Positions 50,383-59,675 are shown, numbered from the stretch's first letter. The stretch is DNA of 64,000 nucleotides from Nonomuraea sp. NEAU-A123 (GCF_018603905.1 NZ_JAHFZZ010000007.1:437376-501375); one strand, 5' to 3'. The notes: a model not told the origin generated them from the letters alone. A program made the numbers and translations.

Positions 50383-51321
50383 TCAGTCGCGCCCGTACCT
50401 GGATGCCATCGCGTGGAAGGCCGCCTTGGGCTCCCAGCGGGTCTCGTCGAGCATCCTGACCACACCGTACGCGCCGAGGTCGGCGTCGCCGGGCCGGTTG
50501 TAGGAGGCGAAGGTGAACCACAGGGCCGTGTCGACGCCTTCCTGTTCGAAGACGTCGAGCAGCTCGTTCAGGTAGCGGACCTGCTCGCCCTCGTCGCGCT
50601 CCGAGCCGTCCGGCACGACCCACGCCATGCCCCCACGGTCCCCCGCCCCCTTGTAGGCACAAGTGCCGAACTCAGTCACCACGACGGGCTTACCGTGCTT
50701 GAAGTGGCCGCGCAGCTCCTCCACAAAGCTTTCGGCGTTGTACGCGGCACGGTAGGCGTCCACACCGACCAGGTCGAACGGCGTCCAGTCGACGAACTCC
50801 CATGGCGCGGAGGCATAGGTGATCCGGCCGCCGAACAGCGGCCTGACCGTCTCGGCGACCTCCCCGAGGAAGCCGTTGAAGCGGCCCATGATCGTGCCCA
50901 GTGACTGCCACCACTCCATGTCGGCCGACATCATCGCCCGCATGCGCTCGTCGTAGTCGGCGCCGGGCATGAACCCTTCGCAGAAGGCGCTGGTCTCGCA
51001 GCCGGTGACCAGCACCACCTCGGCGCCGCCGCGCCGTACGGCCTCGGCTCGTTCGGCGCAGTCGGCGTAGAGGGGGAGTATCCGTTCCGTCGGCAGGTCG
51101 ACGGGGAAGGGCGCGAACCAGACCTCCAGCCCGGCCGCGGCGGCCTGCTCGGCCGCCACGCTGAGCCGCTCCGGGTCGCCGCCGGAGACGCGTACGGCCG
51201 CGCAGTGCAGCTCATCGGCTATCACCCGCATCTCGCGCCCGACCATCTCGGCGTCGAACGCCGCGCGGGACAGGCTCTCCCCCGGCAGGAACCCGGTGTC
51301 ATAGTTGATACCTTTTTTCAC
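50383..51321 (-). CDS. TIM-barrel glycosyl hydrolase-like protein
   Basis: A 312-residue protein with a likely beta/alpha-barrel. GINYDTGFLPGESLSRAAFD opens it, HCAAVRVSGGDPERL and VWFAPFPVDLPTERILPLYA form early strands, and VVTEFGTCAYKGA with a Glu on a strand end resembles the nucleophile strand of family GH5/GH2-like barrels. NCBI-style names for relatives include abortive infection protein, without functional proof. The GTG at 51321 follows AAGGGG. It lies 11 bp after a TetR gene on the same strand and is probably its target. Confidence 0.65.
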   Translation of the reverse strand: MKKGINYDTGFLPGESLSRAAFDAEMVGREMRVIADELHCAAVRVSGGDPERLSVAAEQAAAAGLEVWFAPFPVDLPTERILPLYADCAERAEAVRRGGAEVVLVTGCETSAFCEGFMPGADYDERMRAMMSADMEWWQSLGTIMGRFNGFLGEVAETVRPLFGGRITYASAPWEFVDWTPFDLVGVDAYRAAYNAESFVEELRGHFKHGKPVVVTEFGTCAYKGAGDRGGMAWVVPDGSERDEGEQVRYLNELLDVFEQEGVDTALWFTFASYNRPGDADLGAYGVVRMLDETRWEPKAAFHAMASRYGRD

Positions 51322-51332
51322 GAAATATCCCC

Positions 51333-51950
51333 TTATTTCCCAGTAAAGCCGTGCTCGAGGAGGTCGAAGGCGAGCTCGACGTCGCCCGCCAGCCGGCGGC
51401 CCGCCTCCGCGATGGGCGTCCCCGCGACGAGCCGCTGGAAGAACCCCTCCTGCAGCGTCGTGATCACGGCGGTGATCTGCGCGGCCATGAGCTGGTCCAG
51501 CAGCTCGCAGACCCCATCCGGCGCGCCCCGCGCGCCCGCCAGCGCGGCGGCCAGCTCGTAGCGCTGCCCCGCCTGCGTCTGGTGCAGCCCGGCCATCAGC
51601 GCCGGGCTGGCCGAGATCACCCGGATCCGGGTGAGCAGGCCGTCGACGTCGACCTCCCCCGCCCCCTCGGCGGCGAGCGCCCGGTAGTGCTCGCGCAGCG
51701 CCCCGAGCGGCGTCTGCCCCGGCCTCCGCTCGGTGACGATCTTCGCCGTGTCGTCCTTGACCACGTCGAGGACCAGGCACTCCTTGGTCGGGAAATAGGC
51801 GAACAGCGTGACCTTCGCCACCTCGGCCGCCTCGGCGATCTCGTTGACCGTCACGGCCTCGTAGCCGCGCTCGGCGAACATCCGCAGCGCCACCTCGGCG
51901 ATCCGCCGCCGCGTCTGCTCCTTCTTCTTCTCCCTGAGCCCCGCCATCAT
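51333..51950 (-). CDS. TetR/AcrR-family regulator
   Basis: A 205-residue protein. Its helix-turn-helix reads RIAEVALRMFAERGYEAVTV and NEIAEAAEVAKVTLFAYFPTKECLV. The C-terminal half is helical (LLDQLMAAQITAVITTLQEG). A 15-bp-arm palindrome begins 11 bp upstream of its start, so autoregulation is likely, with co-transcription of the downstream barrel gene. Start ATG 51950 or the adjacent ATG. Confidence 0.88.
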   Translation of the reverse strand: MMAGLREKKKEQTRRRIAEVALRMFAERGYEAVTVNEIAEAAEVAKVTLFAYFPTKECLVLDVVKDDTAKIVTERRPGQTPLGALREHYRALAAEGAGEVDVDGLLTRIRVISASPALMAGLHQTQAGQRYELAAALAGARGAPDGVCELLDQLMAAQITAVITTLQEGFFQRLVAGTPIAEAGRRLAGDVELAFDLLEHGFTGK

Positions 51951-51961
51951 GAGGACAGCAT

Positions 51962-51999
51962 AAACCGTACCGGGTTGAAAATCTAACCCGGTACGGTTT
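51962..51999. promoter_or_regulatory. Large palindrome: TetR operator and/or terminator
   Basis: AAACCGTACCGGGTT and AACCCGGTACGGTTT form perfect 15-bp arms around 8 bp. It lies between the end of the GH92 gene (stop at 52010) and the start of the TetR gene, both on the minus strand. It may work as operator for the TetR protein and as terminator for GH92. Confidence 0.7.
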
Positions 52000-52009
52000 T
52001 ATGGCTCGG

Positions 52010-55000
52010 CTAGAGACCCTTGCACTGCCCCACCGACGGTCCGGAGACCGTGTTGGGCAGGCCGTTCCCGGTCGGCGCCGGGGAGTTGCCCGCGCAGGTC
52101 AGCGGCCCCTTGACCGTAGTGGCGGCGATCAGCGGCCCGCTGTCGCCGATCAGCGTGACCGGCCCGCCGACCACCGACTTCTCCAACGCCAGCTCCTTCA
52201 CCGAGGTCGCCGTGAGCGGTCCGCCCACGGAGGTGTCCACCAGGACCAGCCGGGCCGCGCCCACCGCCGTGACCGGCCCGCCGATCGTGGCGGCCCGCGC
52301 GATCAGCGACGCGCCTTGGCGTACGACGACCGGGCCCGTCACGTTCGCGCCCGCCGCCAGGCAGGTCACGCCGGAGCCGACCGTGAGCGGGCCGCTGTGC
52401 GTGCCGCTGACGGTCTGCGTGCAGGTCGGATCCGGTGCTGCCAGCAGCTCCAGCTCGGCCAGCGTGCCGGAGGTGGTGAGGCGGTACTGGGCGTACCGGC
52501 CGGGACGGGCGACCTTGAAGGGCCGGGTCTGCTTCGCCTGGTCGAACGCCTGACCCTCGCGTTGGTCGATGACCGTCCAGGTCGTGCCGTCGTAGGAGCC
52601 TTCGAGCTGCCACGACAGGGCACCGGCGGCCGCCGAGGTGAGGGTATAGAAGTCCACCTTCTCCCGCGTCCCCGCCTGGAGGGTGATATTTCCGGAAATG
52701 GTGGCTTCGGTCATCGAGGTGTCGTCCGACAGCGCCGCCGGGCCTCCGGTGACCGGGATGTCGCGCATCGGCCGGGGCGTCTCGCCGTCAGGCGTGATCG
52801 ACTCGGGCGGCTCGCCCCACGTGGAGGGCTTGGACCCCATCGCGAAGTCCAGTACGGCCCCGCGGGCCAGCACGTCGTGCGGCAGCGCGGTGGACTTCCA
52901 CGCCTTGCCGTTCACCTTGAGGCCCTGGACGTAGACATTCTCGGCGCTGTTGGCCGGAGCCTTGATCACCAGGTCCTTGCCGCCGGGCAGGTGCACGGTG
53001 GCCTTGGTGAACAGCGGCGAGCCGATCGCGTAGTCCTGGCTGCCGGCCTGCAGCGGGTAGAAGCCGAGGGCGCTGAAGACGTACCAGGCGGACATCTCGC
53101 CGTTGTCCTCGTCGCCCGGATAGCCCTGGCCGATCTCGCTGCCCAGGTACAGCCGCGACAGCGCCTCCCTGACCTTGGCCTGCGCCTTCCACGGCTGCCC
53201 CGCGTGGTCGTACATGTAGATGATGTGGTGCGAGGGCTGGTTGCTGTGGCCGTACTGGCCCATGCGGACGTCCCTGGCCTCGCGCATCTCGTGGATCACG
53301 CCGCCGTACGAGCCGGGGAAGGTGGCCGTCTCCTGGTCGGCGAAGAACGCGTCGAGCTTCTTGGCCAGGCCCGCGCGCCCACCGTAGAGGGCGGCGAGTC
53401 CGGTGCCGTCCTGGGGTGCGTGGAAGGCCATGTTCCAGCCGTTGGTCTCGGTGTAGTCGTAGCCCCAGACGCGGGGGTCGTAGTCGGCCTTGGTGTGCCG
53501 CCACTTGCCGGTGGAGTCGCGGCCCTGGAAGAAGCCCACCTCCGGGTCGAACATGTTGACGTAGTTCAGGGCCCTGTTACGGAAATATTCGGACTCCTCC
53601 AGGTACCTGGCCTTCTCCGGGCCGGTGGCGGTCTTCGCCAGGGACGCGGCCATGGTCGAGATGCCGAAGTCGTTGATATATCCGTCCATGGCCCAGGACA
53701 GGCCCTCGCCTACCTCGTTGAGCGCCGTATACCCACGGAAGATCGAGGTCTGCAGTCCCTTGCGGCCGACGGCCGGGTTCGTCGGCACGACGGTGGCGTT
53801 CTTCACCGCCGCCGCGTACGCCGACTTGGCGTCGAAGCCACGCACGCCCTTGCTGTAGGCGTCGGCGAAGGCCACGTCCGAGCTGGTGCCGACCATGAGG
53901 TCGGCGTAGCCGGGCGAGGACCACCGGGCGATCCAGCCGCCGTCTCGGTACTGCTGGACGAACCCGTCGATCAGCTCGCCCGCCTCGGGCGCCAGCAGCG
54001 AGTAGGCGGGCCAGGTGGTCCGATAGGTGTCCCAGAAGCCGTTGTTGACGTAGATCTTGCCGTCCACGATCTTGGCCCCGGTCTGGGTGGGGGTGTCGGG
54101 TCCGGTCCTGGCCGAGACCGGGCTGGCGTACTTGTAGGCGGGGGTGGCGGCCGTGCCGGTGTTCTCGAAGCCCGAGTTCGGATAGAGGAACAGCCGGTAC
54201 AGGTTCGAGTAGAGGGTGGTGAGCTGGTCGGGTGTGGCGCCCTCGACCTCGACGGTGCCCAGCTTATCCTCCCAGGCGCGCTGGGCCCGTGCCTTGACCT
54301 CGTCGAACGTGCCGTTCTCCAGCTCAAGGTTGCGCTTGGCCTGCTCCACGCCGAGGAACGAGGTGGCGATGCGCATCGTGACCTGCTTGGCGGAGAAGGC
54401 GACATAGCCCGTCACGTTGTCGCGGCCCGCCCCGGTCAGCTTGCCACCGGCGGTGGGCTGCTGGTCGAAGACCGCGTAGACGTACATCCGGGTGGCGCCC
54501 GCCGACAAGCCGCTCCGCGTGTCGGTGAAGCCGGTGACGACGCCCTGGTCGATGGTCAGCCCGCCGTTGTTGTTGTAGTTGTCGAAGATCAGGCTGCCGC
54601 TGTCGCCGGGGAAGGTGAAGCGGAACACCGCCGCGTGGTCCGCGGGCGCGATCTCCGTACGGATGCCGTTGAGCAGGTCGACCCCGTAGTAGTACGGCTT
54701 GGCGGTCTCGCCCGAGTGCAGGAACGCGGTGGCCCTGGCGACCCGGTCGGGGTTCGGTGTGGCCAGCAGCGACGGCATGACCTGGAAGGACTGCCGGTCG
54801 CCCATCCAGGGGCTCGGCTCGTGGCTGGCGGCGAACGCCTGGATGGTCGGGATGTTGTCGGCGTTGCCGTTGCGGTGGTACTCGTACAGCCACGAGTTCG
54901 ACCCGGAGCCCGTCATCGGCGTCCAGAAGTTGAACCCGTGCGGCACGGCCGTGGCCGGGAAGTTGTTGCCCCGCGAGAAGCCGCCGGTCGACTGGGTGCC

Positions 55001-56296
55001 GCGCGTCGTCACCACATGGTCGGCCAGGCTCTCGACCCGCTGCGGCTCGGCGTTGACCAGCGTGATGTCATCGACCCAGCCCTTGAACGGCAGCGGCCCG
55101 GCCGGCGCGTCGAACGCGACCAGGATGCGCTTGATCCGCTTGCCCTTGGCCAGGTCGCCGATGCGGGAGCGCTGGAAGTTCCACTGGTCGGCGTAGAGGG
55201 TCTTGGACTCGCCCTGCGCCCGTGGCGTCAGCGTGATGCCGTGCTGGTCCTTGGCCTTCAGCTCGCTTAAGTAGGTGCCGTCGGCGAAGGCCAGGTCCAC
55301 GCTCGCGTACGTGCTGGGGTAGCTCAGCGAGGCGCCGGTGAACTCGGGGAACAGCACGTACGACAGTTCGGTGTCGGCCGTGACCTCGATGTCCGTCTCG
55401 AACACCTTGTTGGCCGAGTGGCCGCCACCGCTGGTGGTCGTACTGCCGGAATAACGCAGCGCCTTGAGGCCCGTGTAGCCGGCGCGGGGCTTGGCGGTGT
55501 AGCCGCTGCCGGGGCCGGGGCCGATCAGGCTGCGCATGTCGGAGGGCGGTTTGGGGGCGGTGTCGCCGTCCGAGAGCTGGAGTTCGGCGAGCTGGACGAT
55601 CGTGCCCGAGCCGATCCGCGTGATGTTGAGCCGGTAGTAGAGGTAGGAGGCCGGGTTCGCCACGTCGAACTCACGGGTCTTGAGCCGGGCGTCGAACACC
55701 TCTCCGGCCCGCGTGTCCACGGCCGTCCAGGTCTGCCCGTCCGCCGACCCCTCGAGGGCCCAGTCACGCGGGTCGCGCTGGGCCGCGTCGTTGGCCGAAG
55801 CCATGGCGTACCGGGTGACCGCGATGGGCTTGGACAGCTTCACCGACACCCAGCCCGTGCTGGTGAACGCCAGCCACTTGGTGTTGACATCGCCGTCGAG
55901 CAGGTTCTCCTTCACCTCGCCCGAGGCGGTGTTCTCGCCGCTGGCCGCGATGTCGACGACCTCGTCGGTGATGTTGCCCGGGATGCCGCCCGTGGTGCTG
56001 CCGGTGATCCCCTCGGCCTTCCTGCCCTCGTCCACCGTGTTGAGCCAGGCGGGCTGCGGGTCGCCGGTTTCGAGGGAGGAGAAGAAGAGCGCCCCCGGCG
56101 GAGCGGTGCGTACGGCCCCGCGTCTCGCGTTCGGGGACGGCGTCACCTCCTCGATGGGCGTCGGCTGCGTGGGTGCCGCCGACGGCGCGTCCGACGGCAG
56201 CGGTGACGGAGGCGGATCGGCCACCGCCACCCCGGATAACCCGGCGAATCCCAGTGAGGCCACGGCCGCCACGACCGCAATATGTGCTCTCCGCAT
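52010..56296 (-). CDS. Secreted GH92 alpha-mannosidase, multidomain
   Basis: A 1428-residue secreted enzyme. Signal peptide: residues 1-26 (to GVAVA). A Pro/Ser linker leads to an F5/8 type C (CBM32-like) domain at ~105-245 (VKENLLDGDVNTKWLAF, VQLAELQL). The GH92 body spans roughly 250-1080, with VPHGFNFWTPMTG, YGHSNQPSHHIIYMYDHAGQ and the catalytic GYPGDEDNGEMSAWYVFSA. A second discoidin-like domain (~1140-1260) and a C-terminal repetitive region (~1270-1428, many GP-L/V-T repeats) follow. GH92 enzymes are Ca2+-dependent exo-alpha-mannosidases. Two LacI-type operators lie upstream. Confidence 0.93.
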   Translation of the reverse strand: MRRAHIAVVAAVASLGFAGLSGVAVADPPPSPLPSDAPSAAPTQPTPIEEVTPSPNARRGAVRTAPPGALFFSSLETGDPQPAWLNTVDEGRKAEGITGSTTGGIPGNITDEVVDIAASGENTASGEVKENLLDGDVNTKWLAFTSTGWVSVKLSKPIAVTRYAMASANDAAQRDPRDWALEGSADGQTWTAVDTRAGEVFDARLKTREFDVANPASYLYYRLNITRIGSGTIVQLAELQLSDGDTAPKPPSDMRSLIGPGPGSGYTAKPRAGYTGLKALRYSGSTTTSGGGHSANKVFETDIEVTADTELSYVLFPEFTGASLSYPSTYASVDLAFADGTYLSELKAKDQHGITLTPRAQGESKTLYADQWNFQRSRIGDLAKGKRIKRILVAFDAPAGPLPFKGWVDDITLVNAEPQRVESLADHVVTTRGTQSTGGFSRGNNFPATAVPHGFNFWTPMTGSGSNSWLYEYHRNGNADNIPTIQAFAASHEPSPWMGDRQSFQVMPSLLATPNPDRVARATAFLHSGETAKPYYYGVDLLNGIRTEIAPADHAAVFRFTFPGDSGSLIFDNYNNNGGLTIDQGVVTGFTDTRSGLSAGATRMYVYAVFDQQPTAGGKLTGAGRDNVTGYVAFSAKQVTMRIATSFLGVEQAKRNLELENGTFDEVKARAQRAWEDKLGTVEVEGATPDQLTTLYSNLYRLFLYPNSGFENTGTAATPAYKYASPVSARTGPDTPTQTGAKIVDGKIYVNNGFWDTYRTTWPAYSLLAPEAGELIDGFVQQYRDGGWIARWSSPGYADLMVGTSSDVAFADAYSKGVRGFDAKSAYAAAVKNATVVPTNPAVGRKGLQTSIFRGYTALNEVGEGLSWAMDGYINDFGISTMAASLAKTATGPEKARYLEESEYFRNRALNYVNMFDPEVGFFQGRDSTGKWRHTKADYDPRVWGYDYTETNGWNMAFHAPQDGTGLAALYGGRAGLAKKLDAFFADQETATFPGSYGGVIHEMREARDVRMGQYGHSNQPSHHIIYMYDHAGQPWKAQAKVREALSRLYLGSEIGQGYPGDEDNGEMSAWYVFSALGFYPLQAGSQDYAIGSPLFTKATVHLPGGKDLVIKAPANSAENVYVQGLKVNGKAWKSTALPHDVLARGAVLDFAMGSKPSTWGEPPESITPDGETPRPMRDIPVTGGPAALSDDTSMTEATISGNITLQAGTREKVDFYTLTSAAAGALSWQLEGSYDGTTWTVIDQREGQAFDQAKQTRPFKVARPGRYAQYRLTTSGTLAELELLAAPDPTCTQTVSGTHSGPLTVGSGVTCLAAGANVTGPVVVRQGASLIARAATIGGPVTAVGAARLVLVDTSVGGPLTATSVKELALEKSVVGGPVTLIGDSGPLIAATTVKGPLTCAGNSPAPTGNGLPNTVSGPSVGQCKGL

Positions 56297-56306
56297 GTCG
56301 CCCTCC

Positions 56307-56350
56307 TGACAACGTTGTCAACAGCAGATCCCGAGCCGACAACGTTGTCA
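56307..56350 (-). promoter_or_regulatory. Two LacI-family operators before GH92
   Basis: TGACAACGTTGTCA (56307-56320) and CGACAACGTTGTCA (56337-56350) are near-identical palindromes 30 bp apart, the first 10 bp upstream of the GH92 ATG. This is the classic LacI/GalR-type form for glycosidase genes. No LacI gene is in the window, so the repressor acts from elsewhere. Confidence 0.8.
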
Positions 56351-56357
56351 ATGAGGC

Positions 56358-56819
56358 TCACATACGAACGACCATCGTGTTGGAGGCGCGGTCGTGGACT
56401 CCCCTGTGGTCGCGATCCCAGATGAGCGCGGGCACGGCCAGGCTGAGCAGCAGCGTGCGTATGAGCACGGGCAGCAGCCGCGGGTTGCCGCCGTCCAGCG
56501 CGGCGACCCTGATGCCCGCGAGCCGGTGCCCGAACGTCTGCCCCATGAGCCCGACGAGCAGCGCGTACTGCACCGCGAACACGACCGCGACCGCCCACGG
56601 CGACTCCGCGGGGTTCATCCTCAGCACCAACTGCACGACCACCCAGGTGCAGATCATCCAGTCGATGACCAGCGCGGCGACGCGCCGCCCCCACCCGGCG
56701 ATCGCGCCGCTCCCCTGCTCGGGCAGGCCCAGGCGTTCGCCCGGGTACCCGAGATCGACCCCGGCCGCCCTGACGCCCCCCAGCCAGGTCTGGGTCCAGC
56801 GCGGTTCGTTCCTGCTCAT
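56358..56819 (-). CDS. RDD family membrane protein
   Basis: A 153-residue protein with an RDD domain from about residue 45: WGRRVAALVIDWMICTW opens helix 1 with the R and D marks, MGQTFGHRLAGIRV is the typical mid-segment and DRDHRGVHDRASNTMVVRM the conserved end. The N-terminal ~40 residues are cytosolic. Its ATG (56819) follows GGAGGG. In actinomycetes it is commonly found beside glnA. The function is unknown; some RDD proteins exchange ions. Confidence 0.88.
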   Translation of the reverse strand: MSRNEPRWTQTWLGGVRAAGVDLGYPGERLGLPEQGSGAIAGWGRRVAALVIDWMICTWVVVQLVLRMNPAESPWAVAVVFAVQYALLVGLMGQTFGHRLAGIRVAALDGGNPRLLPVLIRTLLLSLAVPALIWDRDHRGVHDRASNTMVVRM

Positions 56820-56907
56820 GCCCTCCACGGTATCCGGCAAGGGTGCCGGTCGGGATCGTGACCCAACCGCGCCACAAAGATCACCTTTCTCCCCCATCAT
56901 GTTCGCC

Positions 56908-58035
56908 ATGACGAACGGGGATGACTTAGACGCGCGCTTCAACGAGCTCGTCGCGCAGATCGACGCGGACGAACAGCGCAGGATGCGCGCGGCGGCCACC
57001 CGGGGGAGCCGGCCGCCACGCTCGGACAAGGCCATGCGGCCTCTGGGGCGAGCCAGGCGCGGGCTGCTGGCCACCGCCGCGGTGATCACGGTGATCGCCG
57101 CCGCGGGCGCGATCGTCGCCTTCCGCCCCGACCTGCTGTCTCCTTCGGGACAGCCGGCGGGCCCGATCCCCGAGGAGACCCAACCGGTGATCGCCGCCCC
57201 GGCAGGCGTACAGACCGCGACGTCGGCAGCGACCGGAACGGAGCCCGCAGCTCAGGAGCCGACCGGCACGCAGACCGAGACGCTGGCGGCGACCGGCACG
57301 CAGACCGGGGCCCCGGGGGAGGAAACCGCCGCGGATCCGTTCGCGGGCTCCCCCGCCGAGAAGTACGCCGAGGGCGCGGCGGGCTTCGTGATGCCGAAGG
57401 CGAAGGCGATCGGCGGCGTGTCGAAGAAGGACGTCGCGAAGGCTCTGGACCGCACCCGCGACCTCATGGCCGCGGCCTACCTCGACCACAAGGCGCTCAT
57501 GGGCGGCAAGCCGTCGGCCTTCATGAAGCTGCTCGATCGCGAGCAGCGCGTCTGGTACCGGAAGAACCTGGATCGCAAGAAGCCGGACAAGGACGACTTC
57601 GACAGCCGCGGCTGGGTGATCAGCTTCGCCCCGAAGACCGCCCAGCTCGCCACCGACGTCATCAAGGTCAGCGGCAGGACCACCCTGGCCAAGGCCAGGA
57701 AATACGGCCGCACCGGAGCGCTGCTGAAGCTGAACCACCTCGTCGTGTACGCCGTGCACCGCCCGGGACAGCCCGCCACGACGGTCCGCCTTGTCGCTCA
57801 CCCCACCGGCAGCGTGTTCGTCTACCGCGAGGCGGGCGAGCTCGTCCTGTGGCTGGAGAGCTGGGGCGCCAGCAGTACTCCCGCACGCTGCGACGTGGAC
57901 GACGCCTTCATCCATCCCTCCTACGCGGACTCGGCTCCGGACGCGGTGGGAGCGAGCGGCCCACCGTCTGACCCCTACGATCTGCACGAGGAAGAAGACC
58001 GTAAGGACGAGTGTCGCGCTTCGGATCCGACATGA
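56908..58035 (+). CDS. Single-pass membrane protein of unknown function
   Basis: A 375-residue protein. The cytosolic start MTNGDDLDARFNELVAQIDA is followed by a helix at about residues 52-72 (LLATAAVITVIAAAGAIVAF). A low-complexity linker rich in Thr, Ala and Glu (~80-140) contains three copies of a GTQTE/GTQTG-type repeat. The exported domain (~150-375) has SKKDVAKALDRTRDLMAAAY and an ESWGASSTPARCDVDDAF region. It resembles other uncharacterised proteins near actinobacterial glnA. An upstream ATG three codons earlier is possible. Confidence 0.7.
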   Translation: MTNGDDLDARFNELVAQIDADEQRRMRAAATRGSRPPRSDKAMRPLGRARRGLLATAAVITVIAAAGAIVAFRPDLLSPSGQPAGPIPEETQPVIAAPAGVQTATSAATGTEPAAQEPTGTQTETLAATGTQTGAPGEETAADPFAGSPAEKYAEGAAGFVMPKAKAIGGVSKKDVAKALDRTRDLMAAAYLDHKALMGGKPSAFMKLLDREQRVWYRKNLDRKKPDKDDFDSRGWVISFAPKTAQLATDVIKVSGRTTLAKARKYGRTGALLKLNHLVVYAVHRPGQPATTVRLVAHPTGSVFVYREAGELVLWLESWGASSTPARCDVDDAFIHPSYADSAPDAVGASGPPSDPYDLHEEEDRKDECRASDPT

Positions 58036-58040
58036 GCCGC

Positions 58041-58078
58041 TTAACATGTGCGAAACAACCGAGACACCGATCGGAAAC
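58041..58078 (+). promoter_or_regulatory. GlnR box upstream of glnA
   Basis: TTAAC-N6-GAAAC-N6-GACAC-N6-GAAAC is a full a1-b1-a2-b2 GlnR site matching the consensus gTnAC-n6-GaAAC spacing exactly, 51 bp before the glnA start. It predicts nitrogen-dependent control by GlnR. Confidence 0.88.
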
Positions 58079-58129
58079 GGCCACGACTTAACGTCGGCCT
58101 GATAGCCATGTCCCCAGGGAGGTTCGAGA

Positions 58130-59554
58130 GTGTTCAACTCCGCCGACGACGTCCTGAAGTTCATCAGTGACGAAGGGGTGCAGTTCGTCGATGTCAGGTT
58201 CACCGACCTGCCGGGGACGACGCACCACTTCACCTTCCCGGTCGAGAACTTCGGCGCCAGCGTCTTCACCGATGGCCTCATGTTCGACGGCTCGTCGATC
58301 CGCGGGTTCCAGGCCATCCACGAGTCGGACATGCTGCTGCTGCCCGACCCGTCCAGCGCCGTGATCGACCCGTTCCGCCAGCACAAGACGCTCAATATCA
58401 ACTTCTTCGTCCACGACCCGCTGACCGGCGAGGCCTACAGCCGCGACCCGCGCAACGTGGCTCGCAAGGCGGAGGAATACCTCAAGGGCACCGGCATCGC
58501 CGACACCGTCTATTTCGGTCCCGAGGCGGAGTTCTACATCTTCGACGACGTCCGCTTCGAGACGAAGCAGAACGCCGGCTACTACTACATCGACTCCATC
58601 GAGGGCGCCTGGAACACCGGCAAGGCCACCGAAGGCGGCAACCTCGGCTACAAGCCCCGGTACAAGGGCGGATACTTCCCGGTCCCGCCGATGGACCACT
58701 TCACGGACCTGCGCTCGGAAATGGTGCGCAACCTCATCGAGGCCGGCATCGACGTCGAGATGCAGCACCACGAGGTCGGCACGGCCGGTCAGGCGGAGAT
58801 CGACTTCAGGTTCGGCACGCTGCTCAAGACGGCCGACAACCTGATGCTCTACAAGTACGTCATCAAGAGCACGGCCCTGGAGTACGGCCACACGGTCACG
58901 TTCATGCCCAAGCCGATCTTCGGCGACAACGGCTCCGGCATGCACTGCCACCAGTCGCTGTGGAAGGACGGCTCGCCCCTCTTCTACGACGAGGTCGGCT
59001 ACGCGGGCCTGTCCGACACGGCCCGCTACTACATCGGCGGCCTGCTCAGGCACGCCCCGTCGCTGCTGGCGTTCACGAACCCGACGGTCAACTCCTACCA
59101 CCGCCTGGTCCCCGGCTACGAGGCCCCGGTCAACCTGGTCTACTCCCAGCGCAACCGCTCGGCCTGCGTCCGCATCCCGATCACGGGGTCCAACCCGAAG
59201 GCCAAGCGCATCGAGTTCCGCGTGCCGGACCCGTCGTGCAACCCGTACTTCGCCTTCTCGGCCATGCTCATGGCCGGCCTCGACGGCATCCGCAACAAGA
59301 TCGAGCCCCCGGAGCCCGTCGACAAGGACCTCTACGAGCTGCCCCCGGAGGAGGCCCGCCAGGTGCCACAGGTGCCCGGCTCCCTCCCCGAGGTCCTCAC
59401 CGCCCTGGAAGCCGACCACGACTACCTGCTCGAAGGCGGCGTCTTCACGCCCGACCTGATCGAGACGTGGGTGGCCTACAAGCGCGAGAACGAGGTCGAC
59501 CCGATCCGGCTGCGTCCGCACCCGCACGAGTTCGAGCTCTATTACGACGTGTGA
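58130..59554 (+). CDS. glnA: Glutamine synthetase type I (beta)
   Basis: A 474-residue GSI that makes glutamine from glutamate and ammonia. The start GTG 58130 follows GGGAGG. Seen are LMFDGSSIRGFQAI, the ATP/metal site FGPEAEFYIFDDV, HEVGTAGQAEIDF, GMHCHQSLWK, and the adenylylation loop KDLYELPPEEA with its Tyr, so this is the I-beta form regulated by adenylylation. Expected to form dodecamers in the cytosol. GlnR box and terminator flank it. Confidence 0.97.
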   Translation: MFNSADDVLKFISDEGVQFVDVRFTDLPGTTHHFTFPVENFGASVFTDGLMFDGSSIRGFQAIHESDMLLLPDPSSAVIDPFRQHKTLNINFFVHDPLTGEAYSRDPRNVARKAEEYLKGTGIADTVYFGPEAEFYIFDDVRFETKQNAGYYYIDSIEGAWNTGKATEGGNLGYKPRYKGGYFPVPPMDHFTDLRSEMVRNLIEAGIDVEMQHHEVGTAGQAEIDFRFGTLLKTADNLMLYKYVIKSTALEYGHTVTFMPKPIFGDNGSGMHCHQSLWKDGSPLFYDEVGYAGLSDTARYYIGGLLRHAPSLLAFTNPTVNSYHRLVPGYEAPVNLVYSQRNRSACVRIPITGSNPKAKRIEFRVPDPSCNPYFAFSAMLMAGLDGIRNKIEPPEPVDKDLYELPPEEARQVPQVPGSLPEVLTALEADHDYLLEGGVFTPDLIETWVAYKRENEVDPIRLRPHPHEFELYYDV

Positions 59555-59608
59555 CGGCACGGTTCTCCGGCGCCAATCGTCGTCGCTGAGCAACGTCAGC
59601 CAGCAGGG

Positions 59609-59644
59609 AAACGGCCCGGCATCATGATCGATGCCGGGCCGTTT
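59609..59644 (+). terminator. Terminator after glnA
   Basis: AAACGGCCCGGCATC pairs with GATGCCGGGCCGTTT over 15 bp around ATGATC, followed by CTGT, 55 bp beyond the glnA stop. It may also serve the convergent PEBP gene. Confidence 0.92.
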
Positions 59645-59675
59645 CTGTATCGAGCCGCCCAGCGTCGGTGCGGTG

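Noticed and set aside
52001..55270. 1089-codon plus-strand frame opposite GH92
   Set aside because: Shadow of the GH92 gene. No recognisable motif, while the GH92 catalytic segments are complete on the other strand.
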